Assembly: GCA_038323375.1 (NCBI GenBank) | Contig: JBBQGV010000012.1 | Location: 1-64,000 of the forward strand | DNA: 64,000 nucleotides | Direction: 5' to 3' | Source: JABWAJ01 sp038323375 | GTDB lineage: Bacteria; Bacteroidota; Bacteroidia; Chitinophagales; Saprospiraceae | Shown: positions 37,678-46,414 of the stretch, piece after piece | Position numbering within the stretch: the stretch's first letter is position 1 | Layout of the letters: the number at the start of each line of letters is the position of its first letter | Program-made: the position numbers and the translations under genes | Notes under the pieces: generated by a model | What the model was told of the DNA's origin: nothing | What the model saw: only the letters and a program-made list of their open reading frames with translations | Database searches by the model: none

Positions 37678-38853
37678 CTATCGGATCCTCTTCATTCGCA
37701 GAGCGCCCGTGTTGGCCACATTTGGGGTTGAAAAATGCAATTCATCAGGCCCGGTCGTGCGGTCGTGCTCCCAACTATCGGTGCCTGTGCGCTTCGGTAT
37801 TCTGACGCAGGTTTGTGCGCCGTCAGCACTTTTAAGATTGATCAGGTTGTTAGCCGGATTGTTCCAATCGTAGCCATAGAAGAGGAATTCTATAGATTGT
37901 TTACTGAGAATGGTGGTCATTTGCTGGCTATTGAGTACAAACCGCCATTTGCGCCCGTCTTCAAAAGACGCCTGGGCTTGTACGTCTTCAATATCGCTGT
38001 CGGCAATGTCCATCGTCAGGTTGGCTAACGGCTCGCTGGCGGTTACATTGATCCAGATGCCATTCCGGATTTGAGCCAGCGCCACTTCATTGTTGGTCGC
38101 CCCGGGCGTGGTCAGGTACATGCCGGGGCAGTCAGCGTCGTCGTTGCATACCCAGTAGCGCTGGTAAAAAGGCTCGGTCACATTGGGCAGGTTCAACTTT
38201 ACTTCCTGAATGAAGGGTTTGTAGTTGTCAATGACAAACTCCTGAACAGAGCCATCTGTCGCATTATTGCGTATGTCTGTGATGCGGGCTTTGAGTTGGT
38301 AACGTCCGTCGTTGTAGCGGCTGCTTATGGGGCAATAAGATAAGGTACCGGCAGTTAAACTGGTATCGCGGTGGAGGCGGGGAATGAGGTTGGGAAAATA
38401 GTAATCGTCGTAGGGGTGGGCACCAGTGGTTGCATAAGCAAATGGACGAATGCCTTGTCGGGTAAGGCTGCCGATGTTGGGAGGACTGCCATCTATATAC
38501 ATATTCGCAGGCAACATGTCTTCCCCGATACGTCCCCCCAAGCGGATGTCGCTTTTTTGAGTAGTCCCGTCAATAAGTCTATAACTGTTTTCATATAGCT
38601 TTTTTATCAAAAGCTCTACCCGGTTTACATGATTCAGCGTATTATAGCGATTGAGATTAATTCCTTCGTTTTGCATAATGAGCCGAACGACTATTGGAGA
38701 AGCATTAGTGCCCGGGTAAGAAATGCTGCTCCAGGACTCTGTCTCATTGTTGTTATAATGGTTGCATTGGCGATAGCGGACTTCCAGATTATCTTGGGCA
38801 AACGCCGTTCCAGAAAGCAGCAAGAGCGCTGCTATGGTAAATTGCTTTTTCAT
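37678..38853 (-). CDS. N-terminal fragment of the frameshifted T9SS surface protein
   Basis: This 391-residue piece has a clear signal peptide (MKKQFTIAALLLLSGTAFAQ). A beta-rich region of unknown family follows, with PYDDYYFPNLIP, YQLKARITDIRNNATDGSVQ and YWVCNDDADCPGMYL. The last seven residues (LRMKRIR) look like out-of-frame translation, because the adjacent frame continues with SANEEDPIVVIIPDESC into the next piece. It starts 24 nt after the end of the gene at 38878-39981, in the same direction, so the two are probably co-transcribed. Confidence 0.65.
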   Translation of the reverse strand: MKKQFTIAALLLLSGTAFAQDNLEVRYRQCNHYNNNETESWSSISYPGTNASPIVVRLIMQNEGINLNRYNTLNHVNRVELLIKKLYENSYRLIDGTTQKSDIRLGGRIGEDMLPANMYIDGSPPNIGSLTRQGIRPFAYATTGAHPYDDYYFPNLIPRLHRDTSLTAGTLSYCPISSRYNDGRYQLKARITDIRNNATDGSVQEFVIDNYKPFIQEVKLNLPNVTEPFYQRYWVCNDDADCPGMYLTTPGATNNEVALAQIRNGIWINVTASEPLANLTMDIADSDIEDVQAQASFEDGRKWRFVLNSQQMTTILSKQSIEFLFYGYDWNNPANNLINLKSADGAQTCVRIPKRTGTDSWEHDRTTGPDELHFSTPNVANTGALRMKRIR

Positions 38854-38877
38854 GTGGATATTATTTTTCAGGAGTGG

Positions 38878-39981
38878 TTAAAATTTTTCCGATTGCCAGT
38901 TTTTATACCAGATCCGCTCAAATACTTTTGTTTTTGGATCCTTAATGATGAAGCCGTCTTCGGTGAAACTACGGATGAAATTCAGGCGAGGATCAAAAGG
39001 AGAAGTATATTTTACGCGATTGTTTATATCAAAAGCTATTTTTGCTTGTTCTTGCCCTTTATCTTGTCTCACGGCATCACTATCATTTAAGGATATTGCC
39101 ATTCTGACCCACCCCCCGGGCTTTTCATGAGGTTCGGTTGCGAATTGATACGCTTTCGGTAATTCCCATTCGTAAATATTTTTTTTTGATTCAATATCAT
39201 AAATACGGAAATGATCATTATACATACTTTCCCCTGCTATAGTAAATAGACCACCATAGCGGAAGCAAAAATATTTTTGGTCGCAGGTGAATAGACCTTC
39301 TCCAAAAAAAACATCCTCTACATCCTCGAATCGGGCAATTTCCTTTCCTTTATGATCAAGTAATACAAAAGTTGCCATAACGCTCAACAGGGTTCTGTCT
39401 TCGCCCAGTGCCTGGAGATAGTAGGCAACAACAACATTACTGCATTGAGCGTTTTCATAAGCCCCCCATGTCGTTGCAAATTGTACCACATCTTTGCGCC
39501 AGTCATAGGTTGGAAAGGCTCTTTTATCAATGATTGGCGCACTGTAATTCATATACGCTTCTGATAAGAAATTCTTGTATTGCGATGGTTTATAAGGATT
39601 GCTGGCAGTAATGTTATATGAGCCTGTCAAATGATTCTCCAGGTCAAAAAAATCAATTCTACTATCCCCAAACCGTTGAATAAAGCCTAAAGAATCTCTT
39701 TTTATTGGTGCGTGATAAACAATATTTGTGAGGTCGTGCTCATCAAATCTTCCTCCTGAAATAGTGTATTTATCTTCTTGCGAAGGAACCTCCCGATCTG
39801 GATAATACGGGGTTTTGCTAAGCGGTATCTTAGGCATCGTCGTATCAGTTATTCCGGGTAGTATGGTGTCTGTACGAAGCTGTTTTTCGTGGACATGCGT
39901 TTTTAAACTTTTCTTGTTGGCTTCCGGACCATTACACCACAAAGAGATGCCAGCCAGCATTGAGATCATTAAAATTTTCAT
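38878..39981 (-). CDS. Hypothetical secreted protein or lipoprotein
   Basis: This 367-residue protein begins MKILMISMLAGISLWCNGPE. The short hydrophobic start with a Cys suggests an atypical lipoprotein or secreted protein. The rest contains strands resembling a beta-propeller (TFVLLDHKGKEIARFEDVED, CFRYGGLFTIAGESMYND, IYDIESKKNIYEWELP) but no recognised family. It is the first gene of a minus-strand pair with the broken T9SS gene, and may work with it. Confidence 0.65.
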   Translation of the reverse strand: MKILMISMLAGISLWCNGPEANKKSLKTHVHEKQLRTDTILPGITDTTMPKIPLSKTPYYPDREVPSQEDKYTISGGRFDEHDLTNIVYHAPIKRDSLGFIQRFGDSRIDFFDLENHLTGSYNITASNPYKPSQYKNFLSEAYMNYSAPIIDKRAFPTYDWRKDVVQFATTWGAYENAQCSNVVVAYYLQALGEDRTLLSVMATFVLLDHKGKEIARFEDVEDVFFGEGLFTCDQKYFCFRYGGLFTIAGESMYNDHFRIYDIESKKNIYEWELPKAYQFATEPHEKPGGWVRMAISLNDSDAVRQDKGQEQAKIAFDINNRVKYTSPFDPRLNFIRSFTEDGFIIKDPKTKVFERIWYKNWQSEKF

Positions 39982-40527
39982 GGTTAATTCAGTTTTTTAT
40001 GATTAAATAATACCCTTCTGCCGCTTCCTGCGCGGCAGCTATGATTGTTTGTTCTTAGTGTATTAATGTTGCACGATGACCTTGAAATCTTCCGGGCGGG
40101 AAGTTTAGATACAGCAGATTCTAAATAGTGTGAAGCAAAGAAAAATACGCTCGTGTATATACTGCAAAAAAACTATTCCGGGGAATATGCCAACTTTTCG
40201 AGCCGGTTTAACATATTAATTTATTGTTCAGGTGAAGGAGTAAACAGCAGGGACTCCATCTATCATGGCACCGTATTGCCTGCTTTCCCTTCTTGATCCT
40301 GCTTTCAGAGGAGCTTCAACTTTTGATTTGCATTTTTTTCAAAAAAACAAAACTTTCCTGGGTACCTCTTTCCTCTCCACTACACATGATTGCGAGAACG
40401 ATGCAAAACAACTTTAAGAAAGTATAAAACATCCCTCGAACGCCCGGCAAAAGGGCAGCCGCGGAAGCCGAAAAGCGGAATCAGAGTAGGCTCATTCACC
40501 TAACAACTTTTTAAACACTTTTCAGTC
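39982..40527. other. Long divergent intergenic region with a conserved leader motif
   Basis: No gene is seen on either strand. It separates divergent genes and so should hold both promoters. The notable content is the GGGTACCTCTTTCC motif at 40360-40373 and the ACAACTTTTTAAA stretch just before the gene at 40528. Confidence 0.5.
40331..40515 (+). promoter_or_regulatory. Leader with conserved GGGTACCTCWTTCC motif (second instance)
   Basis: A T-run/A-run at 40333-40347 is followed 12 nt later by GGGTACCTCTTTCC (40360-40373) and TACACAT. ACAACTTTTTAAA sits at 40503-40515. The same order is found before the gene at 23457, where the motif is at 23381-23394. Confidence 0.4.
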
Positions 40528-41784
40528 ATGAAAACAAGAAGCATTTTATCATCCCTGAGCATGGTCTTCGCACTGTTTTTTTCCTTTCAGGTACAAGCTC
40601 AACAACCACAGAAATTGCCATTAGGCATTACCGAACAGCAGGTACGTGACCACAAGATTGACCCCGATAACATCAGAGGAATTAAAACGGAGAAGGAGAT
40701 CAAAGAAATTGATTTCAAATTTGAACCCGGTTTTCTCGCCACACCGAAGAACGGAACTACGCTGAACTCTTCCAGCTTTGCCAGCCAGTTTCACTCGGCC
40801 ATCAAAGACCAAGTGACGGGTTATGCCCTCCAAATGCGCAAAAACGGTGCCCCCAACCAAACCCTGATCTGGAACTGGGCCAAAACGCCCGCCAACGGCA
40901 GCAAAGGCTGGACATTAGACACCCGCATGCACGTGGCCAGCGTGAGCAAACTCGTCACAGGTATTGCGATGTACAAACTGTTAGAAACGAAAGGCATCTC
41001 GGTTGACGCCAAAATCATCAACTACCTGCCTACTTATTGGGTAAAAGGCTCGAAAATTAACCAAATCAGCTTCCGCAACCTATTGACCCACACCTCCGGC
41101 ATCGAAGTACCGGGTTCGGCAACGAACTTTGCAACCATGAAGGGTGAAATCGCAGCAGGCGTTCCGGCAGTGGGTGGCTACCAGTATGAAAATACCAACT
41201 TTGGCCTTTGCCGCATCCTGATCTCGGTCATCAATGGCGATATTTCCAAAAACGCAAACTTCGGTGGCGTCAATGATAATACCTGGGATTTGATCACCAT
41301 CAACGCTTACCGCAATTACGTTCAGGCAAAAGTATTAACCCCTTCAGGCGTAGCCAGCGCAGGCTTCACGACGCCAGCCAGCAACAACGCTTTCGCTTAC
41401 CGGTTCCCACACCTCAACCAAGGCGGCTGGAATTCAGGCGACTTGTCTTCGGTTAGCGGTGGTGCAGGCTGGAGACTTTCAGTGAACGAAGTTTTGAAAG
41501 TGATGGATCATTTCCGCCGCAAAAACACGATTCTTCCGGCTGCAAAAGCGCAATATGCACTCGATAACGGATTTGGAATTGATCGCATCATCAATACGCC
41601 TGCTGGTAAACTGTATGACAAAAACGGTTCATGGGGCGATGGCGCAGGCAATACAGAACAGTGTGTAGCTACGTTCCTGCCGGATGGTTATGAGATCGTC
41701 GTTTTCGTGAACTCGCCCATCGGTGTTGGCGCAGCTTCTCTCCGGAACATGGTAAAAGATATTTATCTGGCGAATTTGCAATAG
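40528..41784 (+). CDS. Secreted serine hydrolase, class C beta-lactamase/PBP-like family
   Basis: This 418-residue protein has a signal peptide ending QVQAQ (about 25). The catalytic SxxK motif is S138-V-S-K141 (HVASVSKLVTGIAMYKLLE), followed by ISFRNLLTHTSGI, typical of the family, and a YxN-like YENTNFG. The C-terminus (GDGAGNTEQCVATFLPDGYEIVVFVNS) fits the last strand region. Such enzymes include esterases, D-aminopeptidases and beta-lactamases; the substrate cannot be told. It has its own leader and a strong terminator, so it is a single-gene unit. Confidence 0.85.
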   Translation: MKTRSILSSLSMVFALFFSFQVQAQQPQKLPLGITEQQVRDHKIDPDNIRGIKTEKEIKEIDFKFEPGFLATPKNGTTLNSSSFASQFHSAIKDQVTGYALQMRKNGAPNQTLIWNWAKTPANGSKGWTLDTRMHVASVSKLVTGIAMYKLLETKGISVDAKIINYLPTYWVKGSKINQISFRNLLTHTSGIEVPGSATNFATMKGEIAAGVPAVGGYQYENTNFGLCRILISVINGDISKNANFGGVNDNTWDLITINAYRNYVQAKVLTPSGVASAGFTTPASNNAFAYRFPHLNQGGWNSGDLSSVSGGAGWRLSVNEVLKVMDHFRRKNTILPAAKAQYALDNGFGIDRIINTPAGKLYDKNGSWGDGAGNTEQCVATFLPDGYEIVVFVNSPIGVGAASLRNMVKDIYLANLQ

Positions 41785-41819
41785 GACTTTCTTAAAATTC
41801 GACAGAGTAGAAAATAAAA

Positions 41820-41857
41820 ATCGCGCTATGCAGGAGCTGCATGGTGCGATTTTTTTT
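41820..41857 (+). terminator. Intrinsic terminator after the serine hydrolase gene
   Basis: AATCGC-GCT-ATGCA pairs with TGCAT-GGT-GCGATT around GGAGC, followed directly by a run of nine T (TTTTTTTTT). It is 35 nt after the stop codon. Confidence 0.8.
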
Positions 41858-42163
41858 TGAATGCCCTCACTTGTTGTTTTATTCAATATTCAACCTTTTT
41901 CAATGCTGCAATATTCCATAAACTATGATCAATGATTTGATTATCAACCGGTAATTAAGGCTACTTTTTATTGATAATTGATAATTGATAATTGATGAGA
42001 TTTGAAGGCGGATGTTCGGAGCGGGGTAGGGTACCCCATGATCATGTGGTTGGCACAATGGAGTAGCAAGACTAAATTTGTGCTTTGATACGAAGAAACA
42101 TCATTTTTGATTCAAGATATTCTTTTCTTCTCACCTATCAACAAGAAGCGTGTTTTTGTGTCG

Positions 42164-42196
42164 GGGACTTCCTTAACGGGAAAGTCCCTTATTTTT
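42164..42196 (+). terminator. Intrinsic terminator, no gene directly upstream
   Basis: GGGACTT (42164-42170) pairs with AAGTCCC (42182-42188), followed by TTATTTTT. It could end a small RNA starting between about 42030 and 42120. Confidence 0.6.
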
Positions 42197-42234
42197 AAAA
42201 CATTCAGTTATTAAAATATAAAACTAAGCTCCTC

Positions 42235-42268
42235 AAAAGAGAACCGCTCCAGAGCGGTTTTCTTTTTT
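42235..42268 (+). terminator. Strong intrinsic terminator, no gene directly upstream
   Basis: AACCGCTC (42242-42249) and GAGCGGTT (42252-42259) form a perfect stem with a 2-nt loop, which is minimal. Flanking A and T runs extend it to about 15 bp with one mismatch. TTCTTTTTT follows. Confidence 0.75.
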
Positions 42269-42382
42269 ATACCCCTTTCTTCGCCTCTCTTCGCACAATA
42301 ACAGAACACATTGCTGTCAAGCTTCGCCGGAAGCATAATTTTTCGGATATTCGCACGAATTTTTTAACTATCCGAATTAAAG

Positions 42383-44029
42383 ATGAACAAAACAAAATTG
42401 ATCGGGCTGATTCTGAGTGCCTTTGCGCTTGGCGCATTTTCATATCAGCAGGTTTTAAAAGTGATTACGGCGGCAGAAGTCCGCGGTGCAGCCAATATTG
42501 CAGGACTGGAGTTTACACAGGCCGAAGTAGATTCGCTATTGCCCGAACTCGACGATTACCGCAAAAGCTACGAAGACATCCGAAAATTGGCTTTGCCAAA
42601 TTCCACGCCAATGGCGCTGGTTTTCAACCCGATTCCTCCAGGCTATCAAATGCCGGTGGGGAATATGATGGGCGGTTACAGCTCGGCCGGGAATGCGCAG
42701 TTGCCTGGCAATATGGATGATCTGGCATATTATTCTGTTATCCAATTGTCCAAACTCATTGTTGGGAAAAAGATTACTTCCGAGGAATTGACGAAATTCT
42801 TCATCGAGCGCCTCAAGAAGTACGATCCCAAGCTGAAGTGTGTGGTCACCCTGACCGAAAAAACGGCATTGGAACAGGCCCGCCAAGCGGATGAAGACCT
42901 CAAAAGCGGGGTATACAAAGGCATGCTACACGGCATTCCTTACGGATTAAAAGACATTGTGGCTACCAATGGCCATCCGACAACCTGGGGGTCTAAAATT
43001 TTTAAAGACCAGGTCTTTAAGTATGATGCTACTGTCGTGGAAAAACTGAGAGCCGCCGGCGCTGTGCTGGTTGCCAAACTCAGCGTTGGCGAACTGGCCA
43101 TGGGCGACACCTGGTTTGGTGGTCAAACGAAAAACCCATGGGATATGAAGACCGGTTCCAGCGGATCTTCTGCCGGCTCAGCCGCTGCGGTTTCCGCAGG
43201 ATTGGTGCCTTTTGCTATTGGTACCGAAACCTTGGGCTCTATTGTATCTCCGGCCACGACCTGCGGGGTTACGGGCTTACGTCCAACTTTTGGCCGAGTG
43301 AGCCGTCATGGCATCATGACGCTCAACTGGAGCATGGACAAAGTTGGCCCAATTGCCAGGAGCGCGGAGGATTGTGCCGTCGTTCTGAGCTACATTACCG
43401 GCGCAGACAATAAAGACCTTTCGGTGATCAATATGCCGTTCACTTATGATGCCGGCATTAAAACCAATAAAAAGCTCAAAATCGGGTACCTGAAAAAAGA
43501 TTTTGACAAGGCTTATCCATTCAAAACGCAGGACTCCATGACGTTGAAGACTTTGCAGGCGATGGGCTATGAACTGATCGCTATGGATCTGCCGCAATAT
43601 CCGGACATCAGCTTCCTCATTGGGGTAGAAGCTGCTGCTGCTTTCGACGACCTTACCCGCACCAATAAAGACGACCAGATGGTTCGCCAGACGAAAGACG
43701 CCTGGCCCAATTATTTCCGTCAGGCACGTATGGTTCCTGCAGTAGAATATGTTCAGGCCAATCGGGTTCGTGCGCAAATGATTGAGGGAATGGAAAAGGT
43801 GTTCAAAGAGGTGGATGTTTACCTCAACCCCACCTGGGCAAGTAGCAGCCTGCTGACGACCAACCTGACCGGACACCCCTGCGTGGTAGTGCCCAACGGA
43901 ATGAAAAACAACAAACCAACCAGCATTACCTTTACGGGCAAACTGTTTGAAGAAGCAACTTTGCTGGCGGTGGCTCAGGCTTATCAGGAACAAACTGGTT
44001 TTGATCAACAAAAACCAAAGCTCGATTAA
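42383..44029 (+). CDS. Amidase (amidase signature family)
   Basis: This 548-residue protein has an N-terminal hydrophobic segment (LIGLILSAFALGAFSYQQ), so it is probably exported or anchored. The amidase signature runs from GIPYGLKDIVATNGHPT (catalytic Lys) to KTGSSGSSAGSAAAVSAGLV and PFAIGTETLGSI (both catalytic Ser). CGVTGLRPTFGRVSRHGIM follows. It is not part of a gatCAB cluster and has an extra N-terminal roughly 110 residues, so it is a hydrolase of unknown amide substrates rather than GatA. Confidence 0.9.
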   Translation: MNKTKLIGLILSAFALGAFSYQQVLKVITAAEVRGAANIAGLEFTQAEVDSLLPELDDYRKSYEDIRKLALPNSTPMALVFNPIPPGYQMPVGNMMGGYSSAGNAQLPGNMDDLAYYSVIQLSKLIVGKKITSEELTKFFIERLKKYDPKLKCVVTLTEKTALEQARQADEDLKSGVYKGMLHGIPYGLKDIVATNGHPTTWGSKIFKDQVFKYDATVVEKLRAAGAVLVAKLSVGELAMGDTWFGGQTKNPWDMKTGSSGSSAGSAAAVSAGLVPFAIGTETLGSIVSPATTCGVTGLRPTFGRVSRHGIMTLNWSMDKVGPIARSAEDCAVVLSYITGADNKDLSVINMPFTYDAGIKTNKKLKIGYLKKDFDKAYPFKTQDSMTLKTLQAMGYELIAMDLPQYPDISFLIGVEAAAAFDDLTRTNKDDQMVRQTKDAWPNYFRQARMVPAVEYVQANRVRAQMIEGMEKVFKEVDVYLNPTWASSSLLTTNLTGHPCVVVPNGMKNNKPTSITFTGKLFEEATLLAVAQAYQEQTGFDQQKPKLD

Positions 44030-44035
44030 TCAGTT

Positions 44036-44110
44036 ACCGGCTATTAGTTATTGGTTATTGGTGGGAACACGGGTAACCAATAACTAATAACCAGTAACCA
44101 ATAACCAAAT
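44036..44110. repeat. Palindrome of TTATTAGTTATTGGTT-type units
   Basis: TATTAGTTATTGGTT at 44042-44056 is the exact reverse complement of 44075-44089, with further imperfect pairing outside. The unit is the same type as in the sprF-like 5' region near 34080-34100. It lies between the amidase gene and the next gene and may act as a weak terminator. Confidence 0.6.
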
Positions 44111-44114
44111 ACAC

Positions 44115-44705
44115 ATGCTATTCCGTTTTATCATCGTTCTGGGCTGTATTGTGCTGTTTATCAACGGCTGTAATAGTCTGATTTCCCAGAATTTTGGAAC
44201 GCACAAGCTTCGCACCTACACCATGGAGCAAGTCGTGCGCGAAAACATTGGCGACTCTGATTTCATCGAAGTCACAGGTGCCTGGCAAAGCGGGGATTTC
44301 CTGCACGCGCCGGGCAGACGTTTTCCTGATAAGCCCATTTTGTTGTACCCGTTGCTCGACCGCGCGCAGTTGACGGCATTGGACAGCAACCAGGTGGTGC
44401 AACCGGCTATTGTGGTTTGGACCGAAGAGTTTTCACCCGATTGCCTTTCCCAAAACAATTGCATCGAACGCAAAGAGTTTACCCTCAAAGGCATCGTTCG
44501 CAAAATTCCCAGCGAAAAAGACCGCTCGGATCAATTTTCAGCGGCGCGTTACAAACTGCCTGAAAATGTGATTTTTGTGGAAATCAATAAAGCTCCTATT
44601 GAATGGTATTGGAACTTAGGCATGATGGTCGGTGCAGTCGTTCTTGCATTTTTGCTGGAAAGTTCCGCTTTTAGAAAAACAAAATCTATAAACAACAATT
44701 CATGA
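44115..44705 (+). CDS. Hypothetical membrane protein with N- and C-terminal hydrophobic segments
   Basis: This 196-residue protein opens MLFRFIIVLGCIVLFINGCN, a signal anchor or lipoprotein signal (GC pair near residue 19). It ends with a second membrane segment (LGMMVGAVVLAFLLESS) before a basic tail. The part between is soluble and contains CLSQNNC. No family was recognised. Its stop overlaps the ATG of tpiA (ATGA), so the two are translationally coupled. Confidence 0.7.
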   Translation: MLFRFIIVLGCIVLFINGCNSLISQNFGTHKLRTYTMEQVVRENIGDSDFIEVTGAWQSGDFLHAPGRRFPDKPILLYPLLDRAQLTALDSNQVVQPAIVVWTEEFSPDCLSQNNCIERKEFTLKGIVRKIPSEKDRSDQFSAARYKLPENVIFVEINKAPIEWYWNLGMMVGAVVLAFLLESSAFRKTKSINNNS

Positions 44706-45463
44706 AAATGAGCCGCCAACGCATCGTCGCAGGAAACTGGAAAATGAACAAGACCTATGAAGAAGGTCGCGCCTTAGTGAAAGACATCGTCGGGCAGCTC
44801 CAACCCTCTGAAATCCTGGTCGTTTTGTGTCCGCCTTTTCTGCACCTCAACTCCATCAGCGGTCAGATCAAAGACGTACGCAGCCTGAAACTTGGGGCGC
44901 AGAACTGCCACCAGGAAGGGGCAGGCGCTTATACCGGCGAGGTTTCGGCGGCTATGCTCCAATCGGTTGGCGTGGAATATGTTATTCTTGGACACTCTGA
45001 ACGCCGCGAATATTTCGGGGAAACGGATGAGCTGATCGCTAAAAAAATTGACGCGACCCTGAAAGAAGGCCTGCGACCGATCTATTGCTGCGGCGAAAAG
45101 CTCGACGTGCGCGAAGCGGGCGGACACCTCGATCTGGTGGCTGCGCAAATCAAAACGGCGTTGTTTCATTTATCGGCAGCCGATTTTGAGAAAGTGGTCA
45201 TCGCCTACGAACCCGTTTGGGCCATCGGCACCGGCAAAACGGCTACCTCGCAGCAGGCGCAGGAAATGCATGTACACATCCGCAGCCTGATTGCTTCAAA
45301 ATATGACCAACAAGTGGCCGGACTTACTTCTATCCTTTATGGCGGCAGTTGCAATCCTTCTAATGCGAAAGAGTTGTTTTCTCAGCCTGATGTGGACGGG
45401 GGGCTGATAGGTGGCGCTTCGTTGAAGGCAGGTGATTTTGTGGCGATTGTGAATAGTTTTTGA
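44702..45463 (+). CDS. tpiA: Triosephosphate isomerase
   Basis: This 253-residue cytoplasmic enzyme interconverts dihydroxyacetone phosphate and glyceraldehyde 3-phosphate. All catalytic elements are visible: RIVAGNWKMNKT (Asn, Lys), VILGHSERREYFGE (His) and VIAYEPVWAIGTGKTA (Glu and the mobile loop). LYGGSCNPSNAKELF and VDGGLIGGASLKAGDFVAIV follow at the phosphate site. The ATG at 44702 overlaps the previous stop; ATG 44708 (MSRQR) is an alternative start. Confidence 0.97.
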   Translation: MKMSRQRIVAGNWKMNKTYEEGRALVKDIVGQLQPSEILVVLCPPFLHLNSISGQIKDVRSLKLGAQNCHQEGAGAYTGEVSAAMLQSVGVEYVILGHSERREYFGETDELIAKKIDATLKEGLRPIYCCGEKLDVREAGGHLDLVAAQIKTALFHLSAADFEKVVIAYEPVWAIGTGKTATSQQAQEMHVHIRSLIASKYDQQVAGLTSILYGGSCNPSNAKELFSQPDVDGGLIGGASLKAGDFVAIVNSF

Positions 45464-45521
45464 GGTAGTGATAAGGTTTTATACTCAAAAAACCTATTTT
45501 TGTAAGCAAACGCGGATAACA

Positions 45522-45764
45522 ATGGTTGCTTATCAGAACATATACGAGAGCCTTGCTGAGTTCATAGCCAGTATGGATCCGGAGAAGGTATTGGCTTTTC
45601 ATGCGCCTGCCGATATTCAAACCCATGTAGAAATTTTGAGAGATAAAAAAAAGTCAGCAGGTTTGAGCGAACAGGAGCAGGATGAATTAGAGCATTATTT
45701 TATTCTGGAGCACATCGTTCGTTTAGCGAAATCACGAGCTCGTCTTCATCTTTATAGAGCCTGA
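45522..45764 (+). CDS. Small hypothetical helical protein
   Basis: This 80-residue protein runs from ATG 45522 (MVAYQNIYESLAEFIASMDP). A TATTTTTG promoter box at 45495-45502 makes the longer start at 45468 unlikely. It is predicted all-helical and charged (KVLAFHAPADIQTHVEILRD, SEQEQDELEHYFILEHI, RLAKSRARLHLYRA). There are no membrane segments. It ends one base before the DUF429 gene starts, so the two form a coupled pair. The size and pairing recall small regulatory or antitoxin-like proteins, but there is no family evidence. Confidence 0.65.
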   Translation: MVAYQNIYESLAEFIASMDPEKVLAFHAPADIQTHVEILRDKKKSAGLSEQEQDELEHYFILEHIVRLAKSRARLHLYRA

Positions 45765-45765
45765 A

Positions 45766-46377
45766 ATGAGCCAGCCTCATATTTCGGATATTGAAAATCA
45801 AATGATCGCAGGCATTGACTATGGCGCCAAACTCGCCGGAACAACTGCTGTCGCCTGGATACAAGACGGCAGCCTGCAGTTTGTATCCAGCTCAAAAGGC
45901 AAAGATGCCGATGCATTCCTTCTTTCCTGGGCAAAAGAATGCCAGCCTGCACGTCTTTTTTTAGACGCTCCGTTGTCGCTGCCCGGGAAATATAGGGGTT
46001 TGGCCGATTGTGACGATTATTTTTATCGTTTGGCAGACAAAGAATTACACGCTATGTCACCCATGTTTTTGGGGGGACTTACGGCTCGTGCCATGAAGTT
46101 AACCGCTTGTTTGCAGGCAGAAGGTGCCGAAGTCATAGAAACTTACCCCGGTCATTTAGCCAGATTGCTCGATTTAGCAGCCTTAGGGTACAAAAAAAAC
46201 AAGGCCAACCTGCCTACGGTAGCAGCGGCATTGTCTCGACTCCTGTCTTGCACCATCCCCGATTTACCCGATTGGCACCATATAGATGCCGTGCTGGCTT
46301 TGTTGAGTGGAAGCCGCCATCAGCAGGGCATTGCCCATACTTTTGGAAGGGTAGAAGAAGGGGTGATTGTGGTTTAA
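45766..46377 (+). CDS. DUF429 family protein (predicted RNase H-fold nuclease)
   Basis: This 203-residue protein has the DUF429 features: MIAGIDYGAKLAGTTAVAWI (first acidic residue on a strand), ARLFLDAPLSLPG, FLGGLTARAMKLTACL, VIETYPGHLARLL, and WHHIDAVLALLSG with the final acidic Asp. DUF429 has been predicted to have an RNase H-like fold. Biochemical function is not known. It starts one base after the 80-residue protein's stop. A later ATG at 45802 is possible, but the coupled start is preferred. Confidence 0.8.
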   Translation: MSQPHISDIENQMIAGIDYGAKLAGTTAVAWIQDGSLQFVSSSKGKDADAFLLSWAKECQPARLFLDAPLSLPGKYRGLADCDDYFYRLADKELHAMSPMFLGGLTARAMKLTACLQAEGAEVIETYPGHLARLLDLAALGYKKNKANLPTVAAALSRLLSCTIPDLPDWHHIDAVLALLSGSRHQQGIAHTFGRVEEGVIVV

Positions 46378-46414
46378 TACCAATTCCCTATCTTACCGCC
46401 CCGAAACGACGCCC

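Larger units (their letters stand above)
41858..42382. other. Gene-free region with two further intrinsic terminators
   Basis: No protein-coding frame is convincing. It contains a tandem GATAATT repeat near 41968-41993, a GGGTACCC palindrome near 42028, and two terminator-like hairpins (42164-42196 and 42235-42268). Because the upstream gene already has a terminator, these may end one or two small RNAs. Confidence 0.45.

Noticed and set aside
43277..44011. A 244-codon open frame antisense to the amidase gene
   Set aside because: The amidase signature on the plus strand is unmistakable; the antisense frame has no recognisable motifs.
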